Assembly: GCA_964446285.1 (NCBI GenBank)
Contig: CAYUNT010000127.1
Coordinates: forward strand, 1 to 13,896
Length of the DNA: 13,896 nucleotides
Reading direction: 5' to 3'
Source of the DNA: CAYUNT01 sp964446285
GTDB taxonomy: Bacteria; Sumerlaeota; Sumerlaeia; SLMS01; CAYUNT01
Below are positions 1 through 6,685 of this stretch, piece after piece. Position numbers and translations under genes: made by a program. The stretch's first letter is position 1. Each line of letters opens with the position of its first letter. The notes under the pieces are model-generated. The model did no database searches. It was not told where the DNA came from and saw only the letters and a list, made by a program, of their open reading frames with translations.

Positions 1-635
1 CCCGCCCCCGCGCCGCCTGCGGTTTTGGATTCGCCCGGCGGCAGCGCGTTCCAGGCGAGCAGCGTAAATCCGGCAAACCGCGCGGCGGCGGCGAAACTGA
101 GCGCCCCGAGCACCCATTCGAGCGGACGTCCGAGCAGCAGAAACGCCACAACTCCGCCCGCGTGCAGCGCGGCCCAAAGGACTGTCGCGCCAAGGAAAAA
201 AAACTGGCGTTCCTGCGTGAGCAGGGCGGCCTCGGCGGCGGAGGCGGCCACGCTGAAAAAGATATATCCCGCGAGCGCGACGACCAGCCCCACAAGGCGC
301 GGACTGCCCCATTCGGCGGCGAGCCATGGCGCGGCCAGAAGCGCCCCCGCGGCCGCCAAACCGCCCAGCACAAGGAGAAGCACCGTGCTTTGCGCAAAAA
401 ACGCGCGGCGTTGCCCTGGGCGCAGGCGCGGCAGGAATGTGTAGGCGCTGGTTTGGATTCCCGACTGCCCGAGCAAGACGGCCACGCCCGCGATAATCAA
501 CGCCTGCTGCACGAGGCCGTTGAGTTCGCGGGCGAGTCCGCGCGCCAGGACCACATTGACCGCAATCGCCGCGGCAGAGACCGCCAGGCGCGCCAGTCCG
601 ACCACGATTACCTTTTTTTGAAGTCCGCCAGCCAT
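1..635 (-). CDS. Polysaccharide/lipid-linked oligosaccharide flippase-like membrane protein, C-terminus cut by window start
   Basis: Reading leftward from the ATG at 635-633, the frame stays open for 211 codons to the window edge, so the C-terminus is missing. The start is set by GGAGG at 644-640, 4 bases upstream. The visible protein starts MAGGLQKKVIVVGLARLAVS and is almost entirely hydrophobic. Helices lie near residues 9-32, 42-58, 82-104, 112-135, 143-168 and 175-193, with short Arg-rich loops (for example LPRLRPGQRR). A first helix with small residues and Asn, followed by 'LARGLARELNG', is typical of the MOP/Wzx-type flippases that move lipid-linked sugars across the inner membrane. The family call is from overall pattern only; another polytopic protein is possible. 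It starts 22 bp after the dCMP deaminase stop, so the two are probably co-transcribed. Plus-strand open frames over this stretch are shadows. Confidence 0.6.
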   Translation of the reverse strand, partial: MAGGLQKKVIVVGLARLAVSAAAIAVNVVLARGLARELNGLVQQALIIAGVAVLLGQSGIQTSAYTFLPRLRPGQRRAFFAQSTVLLLVLGGLAAAGALLAAPWLAAEWGSPRLVGLVVALAGYIFFSVAASAAEAALLTQERQFFFLGATVLWAALHAGGVVAFLLLGRPLEWVLGALSFAAAARFAGFTLLAWNALPPGESKTAGGAGA

Positions 636-657
636 CGAGCCTCCACGGCGGCCGCTC

Positions 658-1332
658 TCACGCACAGGTGTCCGGCGGCGAGGATTTCCGCGCGGAGGAA
701 TAAGACGCAAGATCGTAGCGAATCATGCGCTCCGGCATGGGCAGTTTCACCAGTTCCACGCCCGATTGCGCGAAGAAATCCACGGCGAGCGTCTTGTGAT
801 AGTCGCTGAAAACCACCACGCGCCTTACGCCGGCGGCAATGAGCGATTTCGCGCAGGTCGTGCAGGGCATGTTGGTCACGTAAGCCGTCGCCCCTTCGAG
901 CGAAACGCCGTGGCGCGTGGCTTGCGCGAGCGCGTTGAGTTCCGCGTGGACTGTCCGCACGCAATGATTGTCCACGATGAGGCACCCGACGTCGTCGCAA
1001 TGCGGATGCCCCGGCAGCGAGCCGTTGTAGCCCGTCGCGAGCACATAGCGGTCGCGCACCAGAACGCATCCGCAATGCATCCTCGGACACGTGGCGCGCT
1101 CGGAAGCGAGCATGGCGAGTTTGAGGAAATACTCATCCCACGACGGACGGTCGAAGGCGCTTGCCGCGCGGGAGGCGGATTTGGCGGACTTTGCAGATTG
1201 GGCGAGTTTTGCGGACTTGTTGGACTTGGCAGACCGGTCTGATTTGTCCGACTTGTCTGATTTTGATGCGGCGTTATGGCGGCGCGGCTGCTTGGCCGGC
1301 GGCTTGGGGGCGCGCTTTTGAGACTTTTGCAT
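658..1332 (-). CDS. dCMP deaminase with repeat-derived Lys/Ser-rich N-terminus
   Basis: A 224-residue zinc enzyme of the cytidine/deoxycytidylate deaminase family. Family members convert dCMP to dUMP, the substrate of thymidylate synthase, in the cytoplasm. The core starts at about residue 64 (SWDEYFLKLAMLASERATCP). It has the expected ATGYNGSLPG substrate loop (99-108), the catalytic HAE (His129, Glu131) and PCTTC (Cys157, Cys160) for zinc. A Cys/His-rich stretch at 82-124 resembles the extra metal site of some dCMP deaminases. Residues 1-59 are an added basic tail containing a KSD/KSA/KSN three-residue repeat (about 23-53). I chose the ATG at 1332 because GGAG lies 6 bases upstream. An in-frame TTG at 1344 would overlap that ribosome-binding site. 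The flippase-like gene follows 22 bp downstream. ComEB-type competence proteins share the fold, but nothing here supports that role. Confidence 0.88.
   Translation of the reverse strand: MQKSQKRAPKPPAKQPRRHNAASKSDKSDKSDRSAKSNKSAKLAQSAKSAKSASRAASAFDRPSWDEYFLKLAMLASERATCPRMHCGCVLVRDRYVLATGYNGSLPGHPHCDDVGCLIVDNHCVRTVHAELNALAQATRHGVSLEGATAYVTNMPCTTCAKSLIAAGVRRVVVFSDYHKTLAVDFFAQSGVELVKLPMPERMIRYDLASYSSARKSSPPDTCA
1174..1263 (-). repeat. 9-bp-periodic repeat inside the dCMP deaminase gene (Lys-Ser-Asp/Ala array)
   Basis: About ten degenerate 9-bp units of the form AAGTCSGMC (minus strand) encode KSD, KSD, RSA, KSN, KSA and so on at residues 24-53. The array lies upstream of the conserved deaminase domain, and a deaminase does not need it. 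Its period matches the intergenic TGGGACNNA arrays elsewhere in the window, although the sequence differs. Confidence 0.75.
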
Positions 1333-1648
1333 GACGGACTCCAACCTCGGTTTGGGAAAAGTGGCACGCAGAGCGAAATAAAGCCATTAACCAGGAGCAC
1401 GGGCGAGACGCCGGGATCGCGAGGCTCCGCACTCGCTTCTTCTTCTATTCTATACTCCTGTTCCATGCATCGCGGGCGGGACACTTCGCCTTCTCGCGCC
1501 TCCGCCCATCCATGCGAATGCCTTTCCACCTCGATTGGCGTTGCCATGTCAATCGGTTGCTATTGACCACGCGAAGCGTTCGCGGCTTTGGAATTACGCG
1601 CTTATTCGCTTTTCACCGACGGATCCAACCGCATTGGCGGCCGCATTC
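1333..1648. other. Intergenic region upstream of dCMP deaminase
   Basis: No convincing gene. The side next to dCMP deaminase holds GGAGCACGGGCGAGACGCC (1394-1412), which looks like half of the hairpin family seen complete at 11709-11727 with an AGA/TCT loop. It is fused to a second repeat, GGGATCGCGAGGCTCCGC (1413-1430), described separately. I see no clear -10/-35 pair. A minus-strand frame runs through here from 1547, but it has no family features and overlaps the deaminase in another frame. Confidence 0.5.
1413..1438. repeat. Dispersed repeat GGGATYGCGAG, copy 1
   Basis: GGGATCGCGAGGCTCCGC followed by ACTCGC contains a small hairpin, GCGAG-8 nt-CTCGC. A second copy upstream of glyA (11513-11536) matches at 21 of 24 positions, and the stem is kept. 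Both copies lie about 80-100 bp upstream of a minus-strand start codon. Confidence 0.6.
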
Positions 1649-2476
1649 TTAGTCGTCCATATAAACCCAATCGCCGATGCGCTGGGTCCGCCCTTTCAGG
1701 TCCGAGGACAACGAAACGCCCGCCGGCCTATACACAAGCCGGTCGAATTGCATAAAGCCCGAAGGAACGGAAATCCAAAGCATCCAGGGACTTGCCTCGC
1801 CGCCAGACGCCATCCCGGCATTGTAGATGTAATCGGGATACGAACGCATGCCGGTCGAAGGAACCGCGGGGAGATATTTGGGGACAAGCGCCTGGAGCAC
1901 CGGAGGAGGCGCGCCTTTGTCGCGTTCGTAGGCGCGGATGGCAGCCACAAGCGGTTCGCTTTGCCGGACCGCGCGCGCAAGTCCTTCCATTCGAAGGGCG
2001 TGGCCGATCATAAGCGATGGAATCACTGCCGCCAAAAACGCCAGCGAACCGAGCGCCACCAGTGCGGATTTGCTCCGGATTTCGCGAAAAACGAGACCCG
2101 TCAATCCGCCCGGCAACCCCGCAAACGCCAGGGGCAGGGCAAAAAACATAGGCGCCAGCAATATCACGGCGATGTTCGCGCGGACCGTTGCCATCCATCC
2201 CGCGAAAATAACAAACAAAATACTGGCGCCCGCCGCCGATTGACGCCGTTCGTTGCCAGAAAAGAATTTCTTCCATCCGCCCGGTGTAAGGACGTGCGCC
2301 AGGAGCAGCCCGCCCCCGAGCAGCGCCACAAGAGGCGTTAGGAATAAGAAACTGCCCGGAGGCGACACGGCGGCCCAATTTGCGGCAGGAATACACGCAA
2401 GCGGGATCGCGGCGCAAATCAACGGCGCCACCAGCCATCTACTTCGCACAATTGAAATGATGGATGCCATGTTCAT
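1649..2476 (-). CDS. Unidentified five-helix membrane protein with soluble C-terminal domain
   Basis: I do not recognise a named family. The 275-residue product starts at the ATG at 2476, with a strong AGGGAGGAG ending 4 bases upstream; a longer in-frame start at 2524 has nothing comparable. Hydrophobic helices lie near residues 14-37, 42-63, 81-99, 101-123 and 137-160. They are followed by a hydrophilic domain of about 115 residues. That domain has the pattern VAAIRAYERDKGAPPPVLQA then LVPKYLPAVPSTG (178-209). The same 'I..Y....G..P..L..LvP.YL' pattern is common in pseudopilin-like and other envelope proteins with a short alpha-beta periplasmic module. It was probably copied by fusion to the membrane part, but function is unknown. 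The gap to the antitoxin gene is 139 bp, so shared transcription is possible but not shown. Confidence 0.75.
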   Translation of the reverse strand: MNMASIISIVRSRWLVAPLICAAIPLACIPAANWAAVSPPGSFLFLTPLVALLGGGLLLAHVLTPGGWKKFFSGNERRQSAAGASILFVIFAGWMATVRANIAVILLAPMFFALPLAFAGLPGGLTGLVFREIRSKSALVALGSLAFLAAVIPSLMIGHALRMEGLARAVRQSEPLVAAIRAYERDKGAPPPVLQALVPKYLPAVPSTGMRSYPDYIYNAGMASGGEASPWMLWISVPSGFMQFDRLVYRPAGVSLSSDLKGRTQRIGDWVYMDD

Positions 2477-2615
2477 CGCCTCTCCTCCCTTGATCGCAGC
2501 GGGGGCCAAGATAACTGCTCCCACGCGATTGCCTATTACGCTGACAACCTCAAGCAGGGAAAAGATAGAGGCACAAAGAAGGCATTTGTGTTTTCGCGCA
2601 GCATTTGGCCCGCAG

Positions 2616-2813
2616 TCACAAGCCCAATTCTTTTTTTACATCATCCAAGCCTATGCCAGGCGCGTGTTCTTCGGCCCGTTTGGCTTCTCTCAAATCGAGC
2701 AAATCTTCGGCATCCTGAAGGAATTGTTCAATGGCGGCATATTCTTCGTAGGGCAGAACGACAAACTCATTCCGCCCGTTTTTCTTTAGAATTTCCGGAT
2801 GAAGTTCAATCAT
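2616..2813 (-). CDS. Short Phd/YefM-type antitoxin
   Basis: A 65-residue acidic protein starting MIELHPEILKKNGRNEFVVL. It has the FVVLPYEEY motif (16-24) and the acidic helix QDAEDLLDLREAKRAEE (32-48) that I associate with short Phd/YefM-type antitoxins partnering RelE-like toxins. The tail (GLDDVKKELGL) is the expected C-terminus. The ATG at 2813 is preferred because AGGAGG lies 6-7 bases upstream. An in-frame start at 2840 would overlap the toxin gene and add nine residues unlike the family. It follows the toxin by 13 bp, so both should come from one mRNA. Family antitoxins bind and neutralise the toxin and often repress the operon. The first half is not an obvious DNA-binding domain, so operator binding is uncertain. 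Confidence 0.8.
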   Translation of the reverse strand: MIELHPEILKKNGRNEFVVLPYEEYAAIEQFLQDAEDLLDLREAKRAEEHAPGIGLDDVKKELGL

Positions 2814-2826
2814 GGGCCGCCTCCTA

Positions 2827-3075
2827 TCAGCGATAGGCATCCCGCCGATGCAAGATTCTATAGATAACGATCCGTTTGTTGTCCACCTCGAAGAGCACCC
2901 GATAATCGCCCACCCGCAAGCGATACTCGGGTGTGGCTGAAGTCAGGTGTTTGACGTCGCCAGCCAAATTTTCGCGCATTCCCTCGATGCGCTCTATAAT
3001 ACGCCGCGCCGTTTCGCGTTCAAGGTGCCTGAGGTCCTTGACAGCCCTTGGTTTGAACTCGATTTCGTGCGTCAT
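2827..3075 (-). CDS. RelE/ParE-superfamily toxin
   Basis: An 82-residue basic protein starting MTHEIEFKPRAVKDL. It shows the whole RelE/ParE layout: beta strand 1, two helices (about 10-36), then EYRLRVGDYRVLFEVD (50-65) and a C-terminal IYRILHRRDAYR (71-82). Arg52, Arg54, Arg59, Arg77 and Tyr81 sit where RelE-type ribosome-dependent mRNA nucleases keep functional residues. RelE and ParE (gyrase poison) cannot be separated confidently by eye, but the YRLRVGDYRV and HRR..YR pattern favours RelE. The ATG at 3075 fits the family N-terminus; AAAGG lies about 7 bases upstream. A longer frame from 3132 adds a non-family tail. The toxin gene precedes its antitoxin by 13 bp, which is the less common order. 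Confidence 0.85.
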   Translation of the reverse strand: MTHEIEFKPRAVKDLRHLERETARRIIERIEGMRENLAGDVKHLTSATPEYRLRVGDYRVLFEVDNKRIVIYRILHRRDAYR

Positions 3076-3274
3076 CCTTTTGCCTTTGTCCCAGGGGGTC
3101 AAATCGAGCCAATCCGCCTGCACGGCGCACAAGCAATAGGGGTCTGGAGATGGGGCGCGCCGTCAAGCGAATATGGATGCGAACGCGAGGTGGACCAGGA
3201 CAAGGGCACTCGGCAAGGCGACTGCGCCGCCATTTCCGAAAGTGACACAATGGAACGGGGCAGGAAGAAGGGGG

Positions 3275-3291
3275 TGTGTCAAAGAGACACA
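3275..3291. promoter_or_regulatory. Perfect inverted repeat, candidate operator
   Basis: TGTGTC-AAAGA-GACACA has perfect 6-bp arms and a 5-bp spacer. GACACAATG recurs 43 bp to the left (3243-3251). It lies 200 bp upstream of the toxin start and 175 bp upstream of groES, so it could serve either operon. The operator role is inference; no binding protein is known. Confidence 0.35.
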
Positions 3292-3352
3292 ATGAGGGCG
3301 GAAACGCGGCGCATCTGGTTCATTCGCAAACAAATCGCAAAAACATAAATTA

Positions 3353-3379
3353 TTGAAAAAAGGCTACTTGCAACCCCAC
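3353..3379 (+). promoter_or_regulatory. Heat-shock-like promoter candidate for groESL
   Basis: TTGAAA (3353-3358), a 15-base spacer, then CCCCAC (3374-3379). This resembles the RpoH (sigma-32) elements CTTGAA and CCCCAT, but the spacer is 2-3 bases longer than usual. It is followed 86 bp later by the groES start. The absence of CIRCE makes sigma-factor control plausible, but the match is weak. Confidence 0.25.
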
Positions 3380-3465
3380 GCCTTTGCCAGCCCCGCTGGG
3401 AACGTCGTTTGCTCACACATCCTTCCGACCGTAGAACATCACTCCTGAAAGGAGGAGAATCGGTT

Positions 3466-3777
3466 ATGTCCAGCAAGAAGTCGGTCAAAGTAAAACCCCT
3501 GCACGACCGTGTTTTGGTCGAGCGCCTCGAGGAAGAGGAGCAGAAAACCGCCGGGGGCATCATCATCCCGGATACGGCGAAAGAAAAGCCACAGCGCGGC
3601 CGCGTGATCGCCGTCGGCGAGGGCGCCTTCAACGACAAGGGCGAACGCAACAAGCTCGATGTCAAGGTCGGTGACGAGGTCCTTTTCGGACGCTACAGCG
3701 GCAATGACATCAAGATCGATGGCAAAGAGTATCTGGTGGTCCGCGAGAACGAGATTCTGGCGATCATCGAAAACTGA
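3466..3777 (+). CDS. groES: Co-chaperonin GroES
   Basis: A 103-residue subunit of the seven-membered lid that caps GroEL during ATP-driven protein folding in the cytoplasm. The N-terminal strand VKVKPLHDRVLVERLEEEEQ is characteristic. The mobile loop KTAGGIIIPDTAKEKPQRG (about 27-45) carries the GGIIIP segment that contacts GroEL. GDEVLFGRYSGNDIKIDGKE (66-85) and the closing 'ENEILAIIEN' complete the beta barrel. The length is slightly above the usual 95-100 because of a few extra N-terminal residues (MSSKKS). The start at 3466 has AAAGGAGG about 9 bases upstream; a longer in-frame start at 3409 would swallow that site. groEL follows after 46 bp, so this is the classic bicistronic operon. Confidence 0.97.
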   Translation: MSSKKSVKVKPLHDRVLVERLEEEEQKTAGGIIIPDTAKEKPQRGRVIAVGEGAFNDKGERNKLDVKVGDEVLFGRYSGNDIKIDGKEYLVVRENEILAIIEN

Positions 3778-3823
3778 TCCCCCTATTCCGCTCTGGATAG
3801 GCTTATTTTGGAGGTAATTGACT

Positions 3824-5467
3824 ATGGCAGCGAAGAAACTGCTCTACGGAGAAGCGGCGCGGACAGCCATTCTGCGCGGTGTGGATAAATTGGCCGATGC
3901 CGTCAAAGTAACGCTCGGCCCCCGGGGCCGCAACGTGGTTCTGGACAAGAAGTTCGGCGCCCCGACGATCACCAAGGACGGCGTCACGGTCGCCAAGGAA
4001 ATCGAGCTCCCGGACGAGTATGAAAATATGGGAGCGCAGATGGTTCGCGAAGTGGCGAGCAAGACGTCGGATGTGGCCGGCGACGGCACGACGACAGCGA
4101 CCGTGCTGGCGCAGGCGATTTACCGCGAGGGCATGAAGCTCGTCGCGGCGGGCATCAATCCGATGTCCGTTAAGCGCGGCATCGACAAGGCTGTGGCGGC
4201 CGTTGTGGCCGAACTGAAAAAAATCAAGGTCGAGACCCGCGAGTATAAGAAGATCGCCCAAGTGGCTTCAATTTCGGCCAATGGCGACGAGGAAATCGGC
4301 AAGCTCATCGCCGACGCGATGGACAAGGTCGGCAAAGACGGCGTCATCACGGTCGAAGAGGCCAAGGGCATCCAGACCGAACTCGAACTCGTCGAGGGAA
4401 TGCAGTTCGACAAGGGCTATCTGTCGCCCTATTTCGTCACCGATCCCGAGAAGATGGTGGCCGAGCTGCAGGACGCCATGATCCTGATTTACGACAAGAA
4501 GATCTCCTCGATGAAAGACCTTCTGCCGCTGCTCGAGCGCGTGCTCCAGCAGGGCCGCCCGCTGCTCATCATCGCTGAAGAAGTCGAGGGCGAGGCCCTG
4601 GCGACGCTGGTGGTGAACAAACTGCGCGGAACGATCAGTGTGTGCGCGGTGAAGGCGCCCGGATTCGGCGACCGCCGCAAAGCCATGCTCGAAGACATCG
4701 CCATCCTGACGGGCGGCAAGGTCATCAGCGAAGAAGCCGGCATGAAGCTCGAAAATGCCCGCGTAGATGACCTCGGCCGTGTCAAGACGGTGCGCATCGA
4801 GAAGGAAAACACCACGATCATCGAAGGCAAAGGCAAGAAGGCCGACATCGAAGGCCGCATCAAGCAGATCAAGAAGCAGATCGAGGAATCGACCTCGGAT
4901 TACGACCGCGAGAAACTGCAGGAACGCCTGGCGAAGCTGTCGGGCGGCGTGGCGGTGATCCGCGTCGGCGCGGCGACCGAAGTCGAGATGAAGGAAAAGA
5001 AGGCGCGCGTTGAAGACGCTCTGCACGCGACTCGCGCGGCAGTCGAAGAAGGCATCGTTCCGGGCGGCGGTGTGGCGCTTCTGCGCGCCCTGAAGGCCGT
5101 CGATGCCCTGATCAAGGAACTCGATCCCGATACGAAGACCGGCGCGGAAGTGGTCCGCAAGGCCTGCGAATTGCCGGCCAAGAGCATTGCGATGAACGCC
5201 GGCGTTGAAGGCTCGATCGTGGTCGAGAAGATCAAAGAGAGCAAGGACATCAACTTCGGATTCAATGCGGCGACGCTCGAATACGAAGACCTGGCGGCGT
5301 CTGGCGTCATCGACCCGACCAAGGTGGTGCGCACGGCTCTCGAAAACGCCTCCTCGATTGCGGGGCTTCTCATCACGACCGAATGCATCGTCACGGAAAT
5401 CAAGGAAAAGAAGGAAGAGATGCCGGGCGGCGGACACATGCACGGCGGAATGGGCGGCGAATTCTAA
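3824..5467 (+). CDS. groEL: Chaperonin GroEL
   Basis: A 547-residue ATPase subunit of the double-ring chaperonin that encloses non-native proteins. Family marks in order: VTLGPRGRNVVLDKKFGAP (29-47), TKDGVTVAKEIEL with Asp52, and VAGDGTTTATVLAQ with catalytic Asp87, numbered as in E. coli. The apical domain follows (about 190-375), then the equatorial return with IVPGGGVALLRAL and the ATP-site aspartate near the end. The C-terminal tail is PGGGHMHGGMGGEF, a shortened Gly/Met tail like those facing the cavity in other GroELs. The start at 3824 (MAAKKLLYGEAAR) has GGAGGT 9 bases upstream; an in-frame TTG at 3818 is not needed. Only one groEL is visible, and the usual equatorial motifs are intact. 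The antisense frames over it are shadows. Confidence 0.98.
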   Translation: MAAKKLLYGEAARTAILRGVDKLADAVKVTLGPRGRNVVLDKKFGAPTITKDGVTVAKEIELPDEYENMGAQMVREVASKTSDVAGDGTTTATVLAQAIYREGMKLVAAGINPMSVKRGIDKAVAAVVAELKKIKVETREYKKIAQVASISANGDEEIGKLIADAMDKVGKDGVITVEEAKGIQTELELVEGMQFDKGYLSPYFVTDPEKMVAELQDAMILIYDKKISSMKDLLPLLERVLQQGRPLLIIAEEVEGEALATLVVNKLRGTISVCAVKAPGFGDRRKAMLEDIAILTGGKVISEEAGMKLENARVDDLGRVKTVRIEKENTTIIEGKGKKADIEGRIKQIKKQIEESTSDYDREKLQERLAKLSGGVAVIRVGAATEVEMKEKKARVEDALHATRAAVEEGIVPGGGVALLRALKAVDALIKELDPDTKTGAEVVRKACELPAKSIAMNAGVEGSIVVEKIKESKDINFGFNAATLEYEDLAASGVIDPTKVVRTALENASSIAGLLITTECIVTEIKEKKEEMPGGGHMHGGMGGEF

Positions 5468-5488
5468 TCGCCTGCTCCTCCCTGGTGG

Positions 5489-5538
5489 CTTGGACGTCTC
5501 GTCCAAGATTCTCCGGTGGCTTGGACGCCTTGTCCAAG
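5489..5538. repeat. Two tandem compact hairpin repeats (GGTGGCTTGGAC family)
   Basis: Copy one is CTTGGACG-TCT-CGTCCAAG (5489-5507). Copy two is CTTGGAC-GCCTT-GTCCAAG (5520-5538). Each is preceded by GGTGG. A related copy at 11709-11727 reads CTTGGGCG-TCT-CGCCCAAG, where an A-T pair has become G-C on both arms. The second copy here keeps pairing through a G-T wobble at the loop edge. They come before the groEL terminator, so they would be present in the mRNA tail. Confidence 0.7.
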
Positions 5539-5564
5539 GCTCTTCCCATCAGCCTCATTCAATT

Positions 5565-5610
5565 CCAAAGGGCGCGGAATCTTCTAAGGTTCCGCGCCCT
5601 TGGCGTTTTA
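5565..5610 (+). terminator. Probable intrinsic terminator of groESL
   Basis: A long stem: CCAAAGGGCGCGGAA (5565-5579) pairs with TTCCGCGCCCTTGG (5590-5603), with one bulged A and a 10-base loop. It is followed by CGTTTTA. The stem is very stable but the T run is short. It ends 143 bases after the groEL stop. Confidence 0.7.
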
Positions 5611-5639
5611 CGATGACAGACTCTTTGGCTACGCGGAAA

Positions 5640-5675
5640 TGGGACGTATGGGACGAATGGGACCTATGAGACATT
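5640..5675 (+). repeat. 9-bp tandem array TGGGACNNA, array A
   Basis: Four units: TGGGACGTA, TGGGACGAA, TGGGACCTA, TGAGACATT. The array is inverted relative to the one at 5726-5761, 50 bp away. The first three units can pair with that array at 24 of 27 positions, forming a large stem. Confidence 0.8.
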
Positions 5676-5725
5676 GGCCGGCGAAAAGGTGCTTTGCCAG
5701 AGCGCCAGCTCCGCATGATATTCCA

Positions 5726-5761
5726 TCCGTCCCATAGGTCTCATTTGTCCCATAGGTCCCA
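5726..5761 (-). repeat. 9-bp tandem array TGGGACNNA, array B
   Basis: Read on the minus strand: TGGGACCTA, TGGGACAAA, TGAGACCTA, TGGGACGGA. It lies just beyond the stop of the minus-strand metallopeptidase gene and faces array A across 50 bp. Confidence 0.8.
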
Positions 5762-5785
5762 TTTTTATGCGGCGCGCGATGAAGT

Positions 5786-6685
5786 TCAAAAAAGCGTCAG
5801 TTGGATTGCCTGGCGTTCGGGAATTCGCGAACAATAGCGCGCCAGCAGCCAGTTGATGTGTGTTTGCAGCCACTGTTCGGCCCGCTCATAGTCGGGAAAT
5901 TGCTGTTCGAGTTCGTGAAAACCCCGGTGATGATGGCAAATTCGCCCGGCTTCATCCACCCGGTGCGGAGTGACGATGTGGCACATCTCGTGGTAGATGA
6001 TATATTCGATAAAAAATCGCGGAACCTCGGCGGAATCGAGCGCGGGATGCACGCGGATGAGGCGTCGATCCTTGAGCCAAAGGCCGAGTTGCAAGGTTCG
6101 TTGTCTGCTCGGGGGCTTAACGGGACGGCGGCCCCAGGCAACGCGGAATTTCAATTTTCCTTTGAAATACTCGCGATTGAGACGGCGCGCAATCGGTTCA
6201 AGATTCACATGGCGGCCCTGCGCGGACTCGCCGTCATCCACCGCGACCGGCGCGTGCGGCGGTCGCGATTGGGGAAGCCCGCGCGCCCCCGCTGCCGCAA
6301 ATCCGCGCGGCGAGGCGGAGGATGGGTGTGAAAGCACGCCGCCGCAAGCGCCCGCCGCCGCAGGGGTTCGCAATCGCGAGGCGGATTCCGCGCGGCCCGC
6401 TTTTTCTTTTTCTCCACATCCAGATTCTCCCGCGCCTTGATGATTCACGATAAACTGGCGCAGCACCTTGCGCGAAGCCGGGGTTGGGCGTTTGAGAAAT
6501 TGCACAAGCGCCCGCAACACCGGCGCGGGGGCGTCGAGAAATATCCGATGCACGCTGGCGCGCGCCGGATCGCCCTTGGGACGCCGAACGCTTACCATGG
6601 AATGAACATTGTCATTCAGGCGCAGCGAAATCGGCTCGCCCAGGTGTTCTTCCAAAAAGCAATGCAATTCGGCTGAGGTCATCAT
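5786..6685 (-). CDS. SprT/YgjP-like zinc metallopeptidase with low-complexity linker
   Basis: A 299-residue protein. The C-terminal domain carries the zinc motif in IEYIIYHEMCHIVTPH (His232, Glu233, His236), then a His cluster HHHRGF with His253 as likely third ligand, and FPDYERAEQWL (263-273). This HExxH...H..F...PDY..W pattern is that of SprT-like and YgjP-like (DUF45) peptidases. Upstream come an N-terminal domain (about 5-85, including VHRIFLDAPAPVLRALVQFL) and a segment REYFKGKLKFRVAWGRR (171-187) typical of SprT beta strands. Between them, residues 86-158 are Ala/Gly/Pro/Arg-rich and look disordered. This linker is partly encoded by an inverted-repeat region (6263-6379). The start at 6685 has no clear ribosome-binding site, and a second ATG follows at once. 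The substrate is unknown. Confidence 0.8.
   Translation of the reverse strand: MMTSAELHCFLEEHLGEPISLRLNDNVHSMVSVRRPKGDPARASVHRIFLDAPAPVLRALVQFLKRPTPASRKVLRQFIVNHQGAGESGCGEKEKAGRAESASRLRTPAAAGACGGVLSHPSSASPRGFAAAGARGLPQSRPPHAPVAVDDGESAQGRHVNLEPIARRLNREYFKGKLKFRVAWGRRPVKPPSRQRTLQLGLWLKDRRLIRVHPALDSAEVPRFFIEYIIYHEMCHIVTPHRVDEAGRICHHHRGFHELEQQFPDYERAEQWLQTHINWLLARYCSRIPERQAIQLTLF

Larger units (their letters stand above)
3076..3465. other. Divergent intergenic region between toxin-antitoxin pair and groESL
   Basis: No gene seen. It must contain the promoters of the leftward toxin-antitoxin pair and rightward groESL. Contents: inverted repeat TGTGTCAAAGAGACACA (3275-3291); two direct GACACAATG copies (3243-3251 and 3286-3294); an A/T-rich run at 3327-3360; and a heat-shock-like promoter candidate at 3353-3379. 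A CIRCE element (TTAGCACTC-N9-GAGTGCTAA) was looked for by eye and not found. Confidence 0.6.
5468..5785. other. Convergent intergenic region after groEL, packed with inverted repeats
   Basis: No gene seen between the ends of groEL (plus) and the metallopeptidase (minus). In order it holds two tandem compact hairpins (5489-5538), a strong terminator (5565-5610) and two oppositely oriented TGGGACNNA arrays (5640-5675 and 5726-5761). Nearly the whole gap can fold into stems. No promoter is expected because both genes point inward. Confidence 0.7.

Noticed and set aside
25..809. Two plus-strand open frames over the window start
   Set aside because: They overlap the leftward flippase-like membrane gene, which has a ribosome-binding site and regular hydrophobic helices; the plus frames are Arg/Ala/Pro-rich.
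1535..2341. 268-codon plus-strand open frame
   Set aside because: Antisense to the leftward membrane protein; Arg/His-rich, no motif and no ribosome-binding site.
3133..3465. CIRCE/HrcA operator upstream of groESL
   Set aside because: No TTAGCACTC-N9-GAGTGCTAA-like sequence found by eye; only the unrelated TGTGTC palindrome.
4268..5506. 412-codon open frame antisense to groEL
   Set aside because: It lies entirely opposite groEL, with composition of a mirrored GC-rich coding frame, no ribosome-binding site and no family features.
5640..5761. Possible CRISPR array in the TGGGAC repeats
   Set aside because: Units are 9 bp in direct tandem without spacers, far too short for CRISPR repeats, and no cas genes are present.
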